Source: CAYRDC01 sp964422925
Lineage (GTDB): Bacteria; Bacteroidota; Bacteroidia; Chitinophagales; S012-47
Direction of reading: 5' to 3'
NCBI GenBank assembly: GCA_964422925.1
Contig: CAYRDC010000006.1
Coordinates: forward strand, 75,092 to 139,091
Length of the DNA: 64,000 nt
Shown: in pieces, positions 34,234 through 43,185 of the stretch
Layout: each line of letters starts with the position of its first letter
Position numbering within the stretch: the stretch's first letter is position 1
Made by a program: the position numbers and the translations under genes
Notes under the pieces: generated by a model
Database searches by the model: none
Seen by the model: the letters and a program-made list of their open reading frames with translations, nothing else
What the model was told of the DNA's origin: nothing

Positions 34234-35634
34234 TCAGCCGAGCAGGGCTTTTTGGGTTTCCGCCAGGATATCCCGGGCCGTGTCCATATCCGGACCCTCG
34301 GCATACATGCGCAATACGGGCTCGGTTCCCGAAGGCCGGACCATCACCCAGCTTTCATGCGGCAAGTGAAATTTGAAGCCGTCAATGGTTTCCACGCGCA
34401 GGATCTCGTAAGGACCGAACCACTGGTAGCCTCCTTCGGCACAGCGGGCAATCACTGCCTGCTTGGCAGCCTCATCCAGGTGCAGGTCATCGCGGGTATA
34501 TTTAAACGGTCCGACTATGTCATAAACTTCTTGCACCAGTTCGGATAGTTTTTTACCGGTAATGGCCATAAACTCCAGCAGGGTCAGGGCATCCCAAATG
34601 CCGTCCCGTTCCGGCAGGTGGCCTTTCAGGGCGATGCCGCCCGATTCTTCACCGCCCACCAGCACATCTTCCCGGATCATGCGTTCGGTAATGTATTTGA
34701 ACCCAATTTTCGTGATTTCATAGTCCAACCCGTAGTGCCGGCAAAGTTTCTTCACTTTTTCAGTAAGCGAGAAGGCGGCAATAACTTTCCCGTCCATTTT
34801 CTTGTAATGGCGCAAATAATGGATCAGCAGCAGCATGACATGGTGCGAATCCACGAACCGGCCGTTTTCATCAAACATTCCGAGGCGGTCGGCATCCCCG
34901 TCTGTGGCGATGCCGCAGGTAAGATCCGGGTTATCTCGTACAGTCCGGGCCAGTTCCCGCAGGTTTTTTTCCAGGGGTTCGGGAGCCTGCCCCCTGAAAG
35001 ACGGGTTTTCCTCACAATGCAGCAAGGTAGCCTCCGGTAAAATACGCTGGAATATACGCTGCCCTGCTCCGTACATGGCATCGTAGGCAATACCGATTCC
35101 GGCCTCCCGGATTAAATCCAGGTCAAAATGCGATTGTACCTGCTTCAGGTACATATCTTCAAGATCCACGAATTGCAACATGCCGCTGGTTTCGAAATCG
35201 GCCACAGTCCGGGTTGGAATTTCTGTATGTTCCGGTATCAGGGACTCCACTCTTTGCACATCAGCCGGCACAGAAGGCCCACCGAAGCCTGATTTCAGCT
35301 TAAAGCCATTATAGGCAGGCGGATTGTGGCTGGCAGTTATGATTACCCCCGCTCCGCAACCCAATTCCCGGGCACCCAGCGAAATCATTGGGGTGCTGAC
35401 AAATCCCCGGGTCAGGTACACCTTCACACCCCTGGCACACAGCACCCGGGCCGTAACGTCCGTAAACAGCTTACCCCCGAAACGGCAGTCGTGCCCCACC
35501 ACCACCGAAGGACTGTCCGATTGCTCCAACTGCCACAAGGCCGTGGCTTCGGCCACGCGGGCCACATTGGCTGTCGTAAAATCATCGGCAATGATAGCCC
35601 GCCAACCGTCCGTACCAAACCTGATTTTAGCCAT
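34234..35634 (-). CDS. Phosphoglucomutase/phosphomannomutase family protein
   Basis: A 466-residue alpha-D-phosphohexomutase, which interconverts hexose 1- and 6-phosphates. All four signatures are present: phosphoserine loop GVIITASHNPPAYNG with Ser102, the metal-binding loop GIATDGDADRLGMFD, the sugar-binding loop GGEESGGIAL and the phosphate-binding loop RPSGTEPVLRMY. Whether it prefers glucose, mannose or glucosamine cannot be told; a GlmM role is not excluded. It starts MAKIRFGTDGWRAIIADD, a normal family start, and precedes the DUF2279 gene. Confidence 0.93.
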   Translation of the reverse strand: MAKIRFGTDGWRAIIADDFTTANVARVAEATALWQLEQSDSPSVVVGHDCRFGGKLFTDVTARVLCARGVKVYLTRGFVSTPMISLGARELGCGAGVIITASHNPPAYNGFKLKSGFGGPSVPADVQRVESLIPEHTEIPTRTVADFETSGMLQFVDLEDMYLKQVQSHFDLDLIREAGIGIAYDAMYGAGQRIFQRILPEATLLHCEENPSFRGQAPEPLEKNLRELARTVRDNPDLTCGIATDGDADRLGMFDENGRFVDSHHVMLLLIHYLRHYKKMDGKVIAAFSLTEKVKKLCRHYGLDYEITKIGFKYITERMIREDVLVGGEESGGIALKGHLPERDGIWDALTLLEFMAITGKKLSELVQEVYDIVGPFKYTRDDLHLDEAAKQAVIARCAEGGYQWFGPYEILRVETIDGFKFHLPHESWVMVRPSGTEPVLRMYAEGPDMDTARDILAETQKALLG

Positions 35635-35739
35635 AACGTGGATATTTTGGCTCCAAATTTAAGGATAAAGGGAAAGCTACCTATTCTATCCTTCTCCGGG
35701 ATTTAACATTTCTTCAAAGAGGGTACTGTCCCAATTAAT

Positions 35740-35747
35740 TAGTTTTG
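35740..35747 (+). promoter_or_regulatory. TAnnTTTG -7 box of the DUF5916 gene
   Basis: TAGTTTTG lies 22 bases before the GTG start at 35770. Confidence 0.5.
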
Positions 35748-35769
35748 CTGCTCTTAAAAAGAGCGGGAA

Positions 35770-37971
35770 GTGCGGAAAATATGTTTGTTGACCATCCTGT
35801 TACCGATTTTCCTGACGGCCGAAGCCCAGCAAAAGCAAATCATCATCCGGCCGGCTGTATCGGATATTCAGATAGATGGATTACTGGATGAGCCGGCCTG
35901 GAAGGATGCTGCGGTAGCCAATTCGTTTTTTCAAAGCTATCCCAGCGACACCGGCCTGGCCAATTACCCAACGGAAGTCCGGATTACGCACGATGATGAA
36001 ATGCTATACATCGGGGTTACCTGCTACCGCGATCCGGACATCAAATACTATATCGAAACCCTGAAACGGGACTTCAACTTCCGGGCAAACGATGCTTTTT
36101 TCGTGTTGCTGGACCCGTTCCGTACCCAGACCAACGCGTTCCTGTTTTCGGTAAACGCCTATGGAGCCGAAATGGAAGCGTTGATCAGCGGTGGCGGCAG
36201 CCGCCCGGACAAAGCCAATAAAAACTGGGACGATAAATGGTACAGCGCCACCAGGCGCTACCCGGACCACTGGTCTGCCGAGATGGCCATTCCGTTCAGC
36301 ACCCTGCGGTTTGACGGCAGCTCGGATGAGTGGCTGGTGAATTTCGTACGCAATGATATCGGGCTGAACGAAATGAGCAACTGGTCATTCATACCCACCA
36401 GCCAGGCCGTGGAGAACCTGACCTATACCGGGCAAATGCGCTGGGAGCAAATGCCGCAAAAAACCAAAGCCAACATTGCTCTGATCCCCTACGGACTGGG
36501 CTCGCTCAGCGCTGATTTTGAAAATAACACCGGCACAACCCTGAAGGGAAATACGGGCTTGGATGCCAAAATTGCCGTAACGCCATCGCTGAACCTGGAC
36601 CTTACCCTGAACCCGGATTTTTCACAGATAGAAGTGGATGAGCAGCAGGTGGACCTGACCCGTTTTGAACTGTTTTACCCGGAAAAGCGAACCTTTTTCC
36701 TGGAGAATTCCGATCTGCTCGAAGGATTGGGCATACTCCCAGCCCGGCCTTTCTTTTCCAGGCGGATCGGTTTGTACCGGGGTGAAACCGTACCGATCCT
36801 GGCAGGGGCCCGTTTGAGCGGAAACTTTAACGAAAACTGGCGCATCAATGCCCTGAGCATGCAGACGGCCCGGAAAGACAGCCTGAACCTGTTGTCGCAG
36901 AATTATTTTGCCGCTGCCCTGGAGCGGCAGGTGCTGGAACGGTCGCGGGTTACGGCATTCCTGGTCAACCGGCAGGCTTTCGATTCAAGCGGTGTATCGG
37001 CTTTGGATTTTAACCGGGTGGGCGGCCTGGAATTCAATTTCGTGTCCATAAATGGAGAATACACGGCCAAAACCTATTACAACCGGGCTTTTACGCCTGA
37101 AAACTTCCGGGATGCCGCCAGTACAGGCCTGATCACACGGGCCAATACAGACCACTACCGGGCGGTGGTTACCTGGGAATATATCGGGGAAAACTTTATC
37201 GCGGATATGGGGTTTGTGCCCCAAACCCAGCGATATAATCCGTTGGAGGATTCCGTGTACCGGGTCGGATATTACGCGTCCTTCCAGTTGCTTTCCCTGA
37301 AACTCTACCCCGGGGCTTCATGGCTCTATATGACCGGTCCGGAATACAATGGGTTCTACAACTGGGATCCAGAACTGCGCCTGACCGATTATAACATAAA
37401 CCTGAAATGGTATGTCTGGTTCAATAACCGGAGTCGGGTTTCCCTGAATTATGAGCGCACGCTTACTACGTTGCTTTTCCCTACCGACATAACCGGCAGC
37501 CAGATCGGTTACCTGCCGGCAGGGGCTTACCATTACCAGGGAGTCAGCTTAAACTTCGGGACCAACACCGCCCTGCCTCTTTCAGGGAATGGCAATATTT
37601 CCTATGGTTCCTTTTACAGCGGAACCCGCCTGCGGCTGAAAGGGCAGTTGAATTACAAACTCCAACCCTGGGGCACCTTCTCGCTGAGCTGGGACCAGAA
37701 CAAAATCGATTTCCCGGATTCTATAGGAGATGCCATGGTATTGCTCATCGGGTCGCGCATTGCACTGACTTTTTCCAAGAACATTTACTGGACCACTTTC
37801 CTGCAATACAATACACAGGAAGGCAATTTCAACATCAACAGCCGGTTCCAGTGGCGCTTCCGGCCCATGTCCGACATTTACCTGGTGTATACCGACAATT
37901 ACTACGTGCCGGGGTTGGGCCCGAGAAACCGCGCACTGGTGCTGAAAGTGAATTACTGGCTGAACCTGTAA
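35770..37971 (+). CDS. DUF5916 outer-membrane beta-barrel protein with CBM9-like N-terminal domain
   Basis: A 733-residue envelope protein. It starts at GTG (VRKICLLTILLPIFLTAEAQ, a signal peptide). Residues about 25-230 resemble carbohydrate-binding module 9 (IQIDGLLDEPAWKDAAVANS, FFVLLDPFRTQTNAFLFSVN). From about 240 the DUF5916 domain begins (SQIEVDEQQVDLTRFELFYP, EKRTFFLENSDLLEG) and the C-terminal half is alternating strands typical of an outer-membrane barrel, ending in a hydrophobic strand. The natural ligand is not known. It is monocistronic; a hairpin follows at 37972. Close relatives are common in Bacteroidota. Confidence 0.88.
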   Translation: MRKICLLTILLPIFLTAEAQQKQIIIRPAVSDIQIDGLLDEPAWKDAAVANSFFQSYPSDTGLANYPTEVRITHDDEMLYIGVTCYRDPDIKYYIETLKRDFNFRANDAFFVLLDPFRTQTNAFLFSVNAYGAEMEALISGGGSRPDKANKNWDDKWYSATRRYPDHWSAEMAIPFSTLRFDGSSDEWLVNFVRNDIGLNEMSNWSFIPTSQAVENLTYTGQMRWEQMPQKTKANIALIPYGLGSLSADFENNTGTTLKGNTGLDAKIAVTPSLNLDLTLNPDFSQIEVDEQQVDLTRFELFYPEKRTFFLENSDLLEGLGILPARPFFSRRIGLYRGETVPILAGARLSGNFNENWRINALSMQTARKDSLNLLSQNYFAAALERQVLERSRVTAFLVNRQAFDSSGVSALDFNRVGGLEFNFVSINGEYTAKTYYNRAFTPENFRDAASTGLITRANTDHYRAVVTWEYIGENFIADMGFVPQTQRYNPLEDSVYRVGYYASFQLLSLKLYPGASWLYMTGPEYNGFYNWDPELRLTDYNINLKWYVWFNNRSRVSLNYERTLTTLLFPTDITGSQIGYLPAGAYHYQGVSLNFGTNTALPLSGNGNISYGSFYSGTRLRLKGQLNYKLQPWGTFSLSWDQNKIDFPDSIGDAMVLLIGSRIALTFSKNIYWTTFLQYNTQEGNFNINSRFQWRFRPMSDIYLVYTDNYYVPGLGPRNRALVLKVNYWLNL

Positions 37972-38002
37972 AAATGGCGCATGGACTTTCCACGCGCCAT
38001 TT
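37972..38002. terminator. Bidirectional hairpin terminator
   Basis: AAATGGCGC (37972-37980) pairs with GCGCCATTT (37994-38002) around a 13-base loop, between convergent genes. The stem is perfect; the flanking T/A content is modest. Confidence 0.65.
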
Positions 38003-38025
38003 AAATTAAACTATTACGCAAATGT

Positions 38026-38607
38026 TTAGTTCACTGAAATTTGCTTCGAAATGCTTTGATCACCTGACTGGATTATGAGAAAATAGTTTCCGGCTTTCAG
38101 ATCAGACGGTAGTTTGTAATCAAGGTTCCCTCCCGAAAATTTACCATAGTTTCTGAGATCGATAAACTTTCCGCTATTATCGAACAATAAAATACTCAAG
38201 GGTGCCTCTTCTGTCATTTCCAGTTCCACCCGAATGAATCCATGCCCGGGATTTGGAAAGACATACACGGAAGACTCACGTACAGGGTGAAGCTCTGTTT
38301 TCACGCACTGGTTCAGATAATCGGTCACTGCTTTGTTAATGGTCGTGTTCTTCAGCGCTTCATTAAGATCAATTGATTCTCCTGATGCGAGAGGAGGAAT
38401 ATCACCGGTAATAACACCGCGCTCCATTGAGATGGTCTGCACTGACCATACATTAACAATCTTCCCTGAATCATCCACATCAGCCACATATACCAACACA
38501 ACGTATTTATCACCTTTAACTCCTAAAATATGCGCCAAAACTTTAGTGGAAGAAAAAGCGCAAATTGACAGTAACATTGCGAGGAAAAACAAATTAATCC
38601 GTTTCAT
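38026..38607 (-). CDS. Secreted protein with T9SS type A sorting domain
   Basis: A 193-residue protein with a signal peptide (MKRINLFFLAMLLSICAFSS, ending near LA at about 25). The middle resembles no family I know. The C-terminal about 75 residues form a type A sorting domain: VFPNPGHGFIRVELE, ILLFDNSGKFIDLRNYG, LKAGNYFLIIQSGDQSISKQ. The mature part before the sorting domain is only about 90 residues, which is short for T9SS cargo. It is monocistronic. Confidence 0.78.
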   Translation of the reverse strand: MKRINLFFLAMLLSICAFSSTKVLAHILGVKGDKYVVLVYVADVDDSGKIVNVWSVQTISMERGVITGDIPPLASGESIDLNEALKNTTINKAVTDYLNQCVKTELHPVRESSVYVFPNPGHGFIRVELEMTEEAPLSILLFDNSGKFIDLRNYGKFSGGNLDYKLPSDLKAGNYFLIIQSGDQSISKQISVN

Positions 38608-38695
38608 GGCTAACCTGTTTTAGGTAATGCTGCTCTAAATATACAAAAAAAAGTTATTCCACCGGCTTCGCGAACAGATTTTATTCTTGCTGCCC

Positions 38696-38711
38696 TGTAA
38701 CGGGCGTTACA
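38696..38711. repeat. Palindrome TGTAAC-GGGC-GTTACA
   Basis: A perfect 6-bp inverted repeat in the gap between the T9SS gene and the hydrolase-like gene. It could be an operator or part of a 3' structure. There is no T tract. Confidence 0.35.
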
Positions 38712-38750
38712 ATACCCGGTGGGGAGGGCCTGAACTGTCCGGATACCTTT

Positions 38751-39575
38751 TTATTTAATCCCGAGAAAATCCTTGATCTGGCTGAAATAGGCGTCCTTGT
38801 CTGCTTCGAGGTTGCCGGTATTGGTTTCGGACGACACGGTGTACAGCCGGGTTTTGCGTTTTTTGATCTGGGCCAGGGCCTGCACATCGGCCAGGGTAAT
38901 GACGGGGTCGCCCGTGCTGGCAATCAGCAGGATGCCTTTCAGGTGATCGCCTCTCTGGGCCAGGGCAAATTCGGGTTCCATATATACCTTGTCATATCCC
39001 AGCGGGATCAGGATTTTTTCATTCTTAACCTCCTGCCAGCGGGTTTGCACTTTGGTTAAGGTAGCATAGGGCCCGTCAGCGATCACGTAACCCACTTCCT
39101 CGCGGTTGGCCGCCACGGCCAGGCTCAGCCCGGCCCCGATGCCTACACCGTACATATCAACCGAGAAAGTGGCTTTGTACTTGCGCATCCAGTCGAGGGC
39201 CGCGGTGATGTCGCGCGCAAACTGGGCATAAATGTAAAAACGGTTGCTAATATGGAACTCATCGCTGGTGCCGTAGCCCCGGTAATCGTACATCAGCACA
39301 TAATAACCGAGGGATACGAAATTGGAAACATATTCCAGGTAATCCTGCATATTGCCATCCCCGGCATGGCTGAAGACAACCGCTTTTTTGGATTTTTTGT
39401 CCAGGGGTTTCAGCCACCAGCCGGTAAGGGTAAGATCGTCTTCAGTCTTGATTTTCACTTCCTCATATTCCATCCCGAAGTCCTCCGGGGTAAAATCGTA
39501 GCCGCGCTGGGGATTCAATGCCTGCAAGGGCAGAGTAGCCGTCCACGACAGAAATACCATTAACAACCGTATCAT
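38751..39575 (-). CDS. Alpha/beta-hydrolase fold protein lacking the nucleophile serine
   Basis: About 274 residues from the ATG at 39575 (MIRLLMVFLSWTATLPLQAL, a signal peptide or anchor); a version from 39632 adds 19 unconserved residues. The fold is that of serine hydrolases: an oxyanion-type strand AVVFSHAGDGNMQDYLEYVS, YYVLMYDYRGYGTSDEF, the elbow at VDMYGVGIGAGLSLAV, and LLIASTGDPVITLADVQALA. The elbow should read G-x-S-x-G but is G-V-G145-I-G, so the catalytic serine is missing. The late region where a His is expected reads TVSSETNTGNLEA, with no His. It may be a non-catalytic binding protein. Confidence 0.75.
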   Translation of the reverse strand: MIRLLMVFLSWTATLPLQALNPQRGYDFTPEDFGMEYEEVKIKTEDDLTLTGWWLKPLDKKSKKAVVFSHAGDGNMQDYLEYVSNFVSLGYYVLMYDYRGYGTSDEFHISNRFYIYAQFARDITAALDWMRKYKATFSVDMYGVGIGAGLSLAVAANREEVGYVIADGPYATLTKVQTRWQEVKNEKILIPLGYDKVYMEPEFALAQRGDHLKGILLIASTGDPVITLADVQALAQIKKRKTRLYTVSSETNTGNLEADKDAYFSQIKDFLGIK

Positions 39576-39754
39576 AAGCACAGGATTTAGCCGCAATAAA
39601 ATTAATGAAAAACTGATTGTGTGCCGGGCCACAGGAAAAACCCTGTGCAGTGAAGGCTACAATTGCCAAACACGGTGGGAAAAAGCAGGCACCCGCGGCA
39701 ACGGAATCAGCCATTTCCATTCGCTGATTGTCTATTTTCGCAGGGAGAACGCTT

Positions 39755-40399
39755 ATGAAAGACGACTACCGCCATAAGGGTCTGCGCAGAAAACTGGTGC
39801 AGCTACTTGAAGAGAAAGGAATCAGCAATAAAAAGGTACTGGAAGCCATCAATGCCGTACCCCGCCATGTCTTCATGGACAAAGCTTTTTTGAAATTCGC
39901 TTATGAAGACAACGCCTTTCCCATCGGGGAAGGGCAGACCATCAGCCAGCCGTACACAGTGGCCTATCAAACCCAGTTGCTGGACCCGCAGCCTGATGAC
40001 ATCGTGTTGGAAATCGGCACCGGTTCGGGTTACCAAGCGTGCGTGCTGGCCGAAATATGCAGCAAGGTGTATTCCGTGGAACGGCTGCGCAAGCTTTACA
40101 CGCAGGCCAAGAACATAATCAAGGACCTCGGATACAAGAATATCAAGACCTTTCACGGTGACGGCTACCAGGGTCTGCCTGCCTTTGCCCCTTACGATAA
40201 GATCCTGGTGACCGCAGCGGCTTCCTATATCCCCGATGCGCTGAAGGGACAGCTAAAACCCGGGGGCAAGCTGGTAATCCCCGTTGGTACTGACAAGCTT
40301 CAGGTTATGGTGCGGGTCACCCGCCTGGAGGAAGGCTTCGAGGAAGAGCGTTTCGATCATTTCAAGTTTGTGCCTTTCCAGCACGGCAAGGTAATGTAG
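39755..40399 (+). CDS. pcm: Protein-L-isoaspartate O-methyltransferase
   Basis: Pcm methylates isoaspartyl residues formed by damage so that they can be repaired. The 214-residue protein has the family block IGEGQTISQPYTVAYQTQLL and the SAM-binding motif IVLEIGTGSGYQACVLAEI, then VYSVERLRKLYTQAKNIIKD. I start at the ATG at 39755 (MKDDYRHKGLRRKLVQLL); an ATG at 39728 would add nine unconserved residues. A TATTTTCG box, close to the consensus, lies at about 39732. Its stop is 2 bases from the convergent smpB gene. Confidence 0.94.
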   Translation: MKDDYRHKGLRRKLVQLLEEKGISNKKVLEAINAVPRHVFMDKAFLKFAYEDNAFPIGEGQTISQPYTVAYQTQLLDPQPDDIVLEIGTGSGYQACVLAEICSKVYSVERLRKLYTQAKNIIKDLGYKNIKTFHGDGYQGLPAFAPYDKILVTAAASYIPDALKGQLKPGGKLVIPVGTDKLQVMVRVTRLEEGFEEERFDHFKFVPFQHGKVM

Positions 40400-40401
40400 C
40401 C

Positions 40402-40857
40402 CTACCCTGATTTGCGGAGCCGGTCGAGGTTACGTTTTTCTTCGCGTTCGCGGATGCTTTGCCGCTTATCGTATTTGCGCTTTCCCCGTGCCAGGGCAAT
40501 TTCCATTTTGGCCCAGCCCCGTTCGCTGATAAACAACCGCATGGGGATGATGGTATAACCTTTTTCCCGGTTTTTCAGCTCGAGTTTGCGGAGCTCTTTC
40601 TTTTTGAGCAACAGTTTCCGTTCGCGGCCTGGCTCATGATTATTGTGCGAAGCTTGCGGGTACTCCGCGATGTGGATGTTTTTAACCCACAGCTCACCGT
40701 TTTTGAAATAGCAATACCCTTCCCCAATGCTGGCTTTCCCGGCCCGGACCGATTTAATTTCGGTACCGGTCAGGACAATGCCGGCCGTATAGCGCTCCAC
40801 CCACTCGAAATCGTAGGCAGCGCGCCTGTTTTTGATTTGTATGTTTTTTTCGGCCAT
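40402..40857 (-). CDS. smpB: SsrA-binding protein SmpB
   Basis: SmpB binds tmRNA and carries it to stalled ribosomes for trans-translation. The 151-residue length is normal. Visible features are the N-terminal family block (IQIKNRRAAYDFEWVERYTA), GIVLTGTEIKSVRAGKASIG, CYFKNGELWVKNIHIAEYPQ and the basic C-terminal tail (KRKYDKRQSIREREEKRNLD) that enters the decoding centre. It begins 6 bases after the thioesterase gene on the same strand. The tmRNA gene is not in the window. Confidence 0.97.
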   Translation of the reverse strand: MAEKNIQIKNRRAAYDFEWVERYTAGIVLTGTEIKSVRAGKASIGEGYCYFKNGELWVKNIHIAEYPQASHNNHEPGRERKLLLKKKELRKLELKNREKGYTIIPMRLFISERGWAKMEIALARGKRKYDKRQSIREREEKRNLDRLRKSG

Positions 40858-40863
40858 TGGGAA

Positions 40864-41259
40864 TCAGGATTTCAGGCTGTCGAACAGCTGGTTCAGCTCA
40901 GTTTTCTTTAATATGCGTTGATCCTGCAGGCCGCGGGCAATGAGCCGGGTTCCGGCCAGTGCTTCAAAACGGCAGCGGATACGGGTTCCTTCAATGGATT
41001 CGATGATTGCCGTAATCCGTATTTCTTGGCCCACCAGGGCAGGCGCCAAATGCTCGATATGGAGCATGGTGCCGATCCCTTCTTCATCGGGTTCTTTCAT
41101 ATCAAGGGCAAACTGGCGGCAGGCCCACTCTACATCCCGGGCCAGGGCAAAGGTAGCGTACACGGGGTGCACCTCCTCCGTAGCAAAAGCTGCAGTGTCG
41201 TCCTTGCTTACGGTTACTGTAATGGTCTTCCGGTCGCCCGGTTGAAAATGCGTGTACAT
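40864..41259 (-). CDS. FlK-like hotdog-fold thioesterase
   Basis: A 131-residue hotdog-fold protein of the fluoroacetyl-CoA-thioesterase-like family. It carries VHPVYATFALARDVEWACRQ, then GTMLHIEHLAPALVGQEIRI and CRFEALAGTRLIARGLQDQR, the order seen in that family. The members are small acyl-CoA thioesterases; fluoroacetyl-CoA specificity should not be assumed, and housekeeping acyl-CoA hydrolysis is more likely. It precedes smpB by 6 bases, so the pair is co-transcribed. No signal peptide. Confidence 0.82.
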   Translation of the reverse strand: MYTHFQPGDRKTITVTVSKDDTAAFATEEVHPVYATFALARDVEWACRQFALDMKEPDEEGIGTMLHIEHLAPALVGQEIRITAIIESIEGTRIRCRFEALAGTRLIARGLQDQRILKKTELNQLFDSLKS

Positions 41260-41304
41260 CTCCGGTTTTTCAGGGAGGCAAAGTTAAGAGGATTGTGCCA
41301 AAGG

Positions 41305-41344
41305 GCTGACCCCGGTCAGCAATCCGGCCAGCGAGGCCGGCCAT
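41305..41344. repeat. Two adjacent hairpins between the CoA-binding gene and the thioesterase gene
   Basis: GCTGAC (41305-41310)/GTCAGC (41315-41320) is followed by CCGGCC (near 41324-41329)/GGCCGG (near 41335-41340). Together they could slow or end transcription of the minus-strand CoA-binding gene. A related GCTGAC/GTCAGC hairpin lies at 1521-1541. Confidence 0.4.
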
Positions 41345-41346
41345 TG

Positions 41347-41718
41347 TCAGGCTGCAAAGCGGCCGATGGAAAGCAAAACCAGGGTGCAGGCTTCCACCAC
41401 TTCAATCCCGTTAGCGCGCACCAGGTCTTCCAGTACTTTGTTTTCCGTCCCGGGGTTAAAAATAACACGCCTGGGCTTCAGCGAAAGAATATAATCGTAA
41501 AGAGGCGGCTGGCGGTCGGGCCGGACGTAAAGGCTTACCGTATGGACATTGTCCAGAGCCGGTTGTCCGGTCAGAATAGGAACCTCGCCTATGCTACCCT
41601 CGTGCAGGCCTATTGCCACTATGGGGAATCCGTATTCCTTCAACCGCAGGACGGCTTGGTGGGAGTAGCGCTCGGGGTTGGTAGACGCACCGATAACAAC
41701 AGTTTTGAAATCATTCAT
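41347..41718 (-). CDS. CoA-binding domain protein
   Basis: About 123 residues from the ATG at 41718 (MNDFKTVVIGASTNPERYSH). A longer reading from 41880 would place 54 residues over the end of the acyltransferase gene and is not credible. The protein is a single Rossmann-like CoA-binding fold (VVIGASTNPERYSHQAVLRL, IVAIGLHEGSIGEVPILTGQ, TVSLYVRPDRQ, RRVIFNPGTENKVLEDLV, ACTLVLLSIGRF), like YccU-type proteins. The function is unknown. It lies 70 bases downstream of the acyltransferase gene. Confidence 0.85.
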   Translation of the reverse strand: MNDFKTVVIGASTNPERYSHQAVLRLKEYGFPIVAIGLHEGSIGEVPILTGQPALDNVHTVSLYVRPDRQPPLYDYILSLKPRRVIFNPGTENKVLEDLVRANGIEVVEACTLVLLSIGRFAA

Positions 41719-41788
41719 TGGGCAGTTCTTTCCGGATTCTATCGAAAAACCTTCTTGTTTAACGGGAAAACGCAACGGAAGGTTTCTG

Positions 41789-43036
41789 TCATGCCAGCAT
41801 GGTGACCGGTTCTTCGAGCATGGATTTGAAGGTCTGGAGAAAGCGGGCCCCTGTAACGCCATCCACCAGCCGGTGGTCACACGAGAGCGTTACCTTCATC
41901 ATGTGGCGGTTAACCAGCTGTCCGTCTTCCAGGGCCGGCACTTCGCGGATCTTGCCAACGGCCATAATACACGCATCGGGCGGATTGATGATGGCAGTGA
42001 ATTCATCAATGTCAAACATCCCGAGGTTGGAAATGCTGAAAGTATTCCCGGAATATTCTTCAGGGTCAAGCTTACGGTCGCGGGCGCGCTGGGCAAGGTC
42101 CAGGGCCTCGGAGCTGATCTGGGTCAGGGTTTTCTGGTCGGCAAAGCGGATAACCGGGACGATGAGGCCTTCTTCCACCGCCACGGCAATGCCAATATGG
42201 ACATGATGATTGTAACGAATGGCATCGCCCAGCCAGCTGCTGTTGACAGCCGGGTGTCGAAGCAAAGCCAGGGCTGCGGCTTTAACCAGGAAATCGTTGA
42301 CCGAAATCCGGACTTCCGCGTTTTCGTTGATCTGTTGGCGCGCTTCCATAACGCGATCCATGCAGATATCCATGGAAAGGTAGTAATGGGGCGCCCCGAA
42401 TTTGCTTTCGGCCAGCCTGCGGGCAATGGTTTTACGCATTTGGCTTACCGGTACGTCCTGCCACGACTCCTTACCTGAAGGAACTGGTCGATACACCGGG
42501 GCAGCAGGCTGGGTGGCTGGCTGAGTGGCCGGCTCAAATTGTTCTACATCGCGTTTAATGATCCGGCCCTGGTCTCCGCTGCCATTGATGCGGTTGAGGT
42601 CTATACCTTTTTCAGCAGCCAGTTTCCGGGCCAGCGGAGAGGCTTTTATGCGCTGCCCGGCCGGAGCAGGAGCCGGAGCAGGCGAAGCTGCCGTAGTTTC
42701 TTCTTTGGCGGCCGGCTCATCCCCTGATTCGGCTGCTTTTTCTGCCTTAACCGGTTCGGTGGCACGGGCTTCCGCAAGAGCTGCCTGATAATCTTCCCCC
42801 GCCTCCCCGATAACAGCCAGAACGGCTTCCACGGGCACGGCTTCGCCTTCCGCCACCCCTATATAAAGAATGGTCCCTTCCTGGAAACTTTCAAATTCCA
42901 TGGTGGCTTTGTCGGTCTCAATTTCAGCGAGCAGGTCTCCGCTCTCAACTTTATCGCCAACCTTGACGTGCCACTTCACGATCACCCCTTCCTCCATGGT
43001 GTCGCTCATGCGGGGCATACGGATTACTTCAGCCAT
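41789..43036 (-). CDS. Dihydrolipoamide acetyltransferase (E2) of a 2-oxoacid dehydrogenase complex
   Basis: A 415-residue E2 acyltransferase, probably of the pyruvate dehydrogenase complex, moving acyl groups from lipoate to CoA. Residues 1-77 are a lipoyl domain with Lys43 in ETDKATMEF. An Ala/Pro/Glu-rich linker (about 85-125) leads to an E3/E1-binding domain (ASPLARKLAAEKGIDLNRIN) and the catalytic domain with DHRLVDGVTGARFLQ (His and Asp of HxxxDG). No E1 or E3 gene is adjacent, which is unusual but not rare in this phylum. The start MAEVIRMPRMSDTMEEG is typical of pyruvate-type E2. Branched-chain activity cannot be excluded. Confidence 0.92.
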   Translation of the reverse strand: MAEVIRMPRMSDTMEEGVIVKWHVKVGDKVESGDLLAEIETDKATMEFESFQEGTILYIGVAEGEAVPVEAVLAVIGEAGEDYQAALAEARATEPVKAEKAAESGDEPAAKEETTAASPAPAPAPAGQRIKASPLARKLAAEKGIDLNRINGSGDQGRIIKRDVEQFEPATQPATQPAAPVYRPVPSGKESWQDVPVSQMRKTIARRLAESKFGAPHYYLSMDICMDRVMEARQQINENAEVRISVNDFLVKAAALALLRHPAVNSSWLGDAIRYNHHVHIGIAVAVEEGLIVPVIRFADQKTLTQISSEALDLAQRARDRKLDPEEYSGNTFSISNLGMFDIDEFTAIINPPDACIMAVGKIREVPALEDGQLVNRHMMKVTLSCDHRLVDGVTGARFLQTFKSMLEEPVTMLA

Positions 43037-43185
43037 TTACCTGTGTTTTAAGGGCTTATAATATTAATCGGGACAGGACTGCAACGGGTTCCCTATTTTT
43101 TCCGGCCGTGCAAAATTACGGGATTTTTTTGTGGGATCGGAATCCCCCGCCATGAAACCAGGACCCCAAAATACACACTGACCGT

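Noticed and set aside
41719..41880. Extended N-terminus for the CoA-binding protein
   Set aside because: It overlaps the 3' end of the acyltransferase gene in another frame and has no family similarity.
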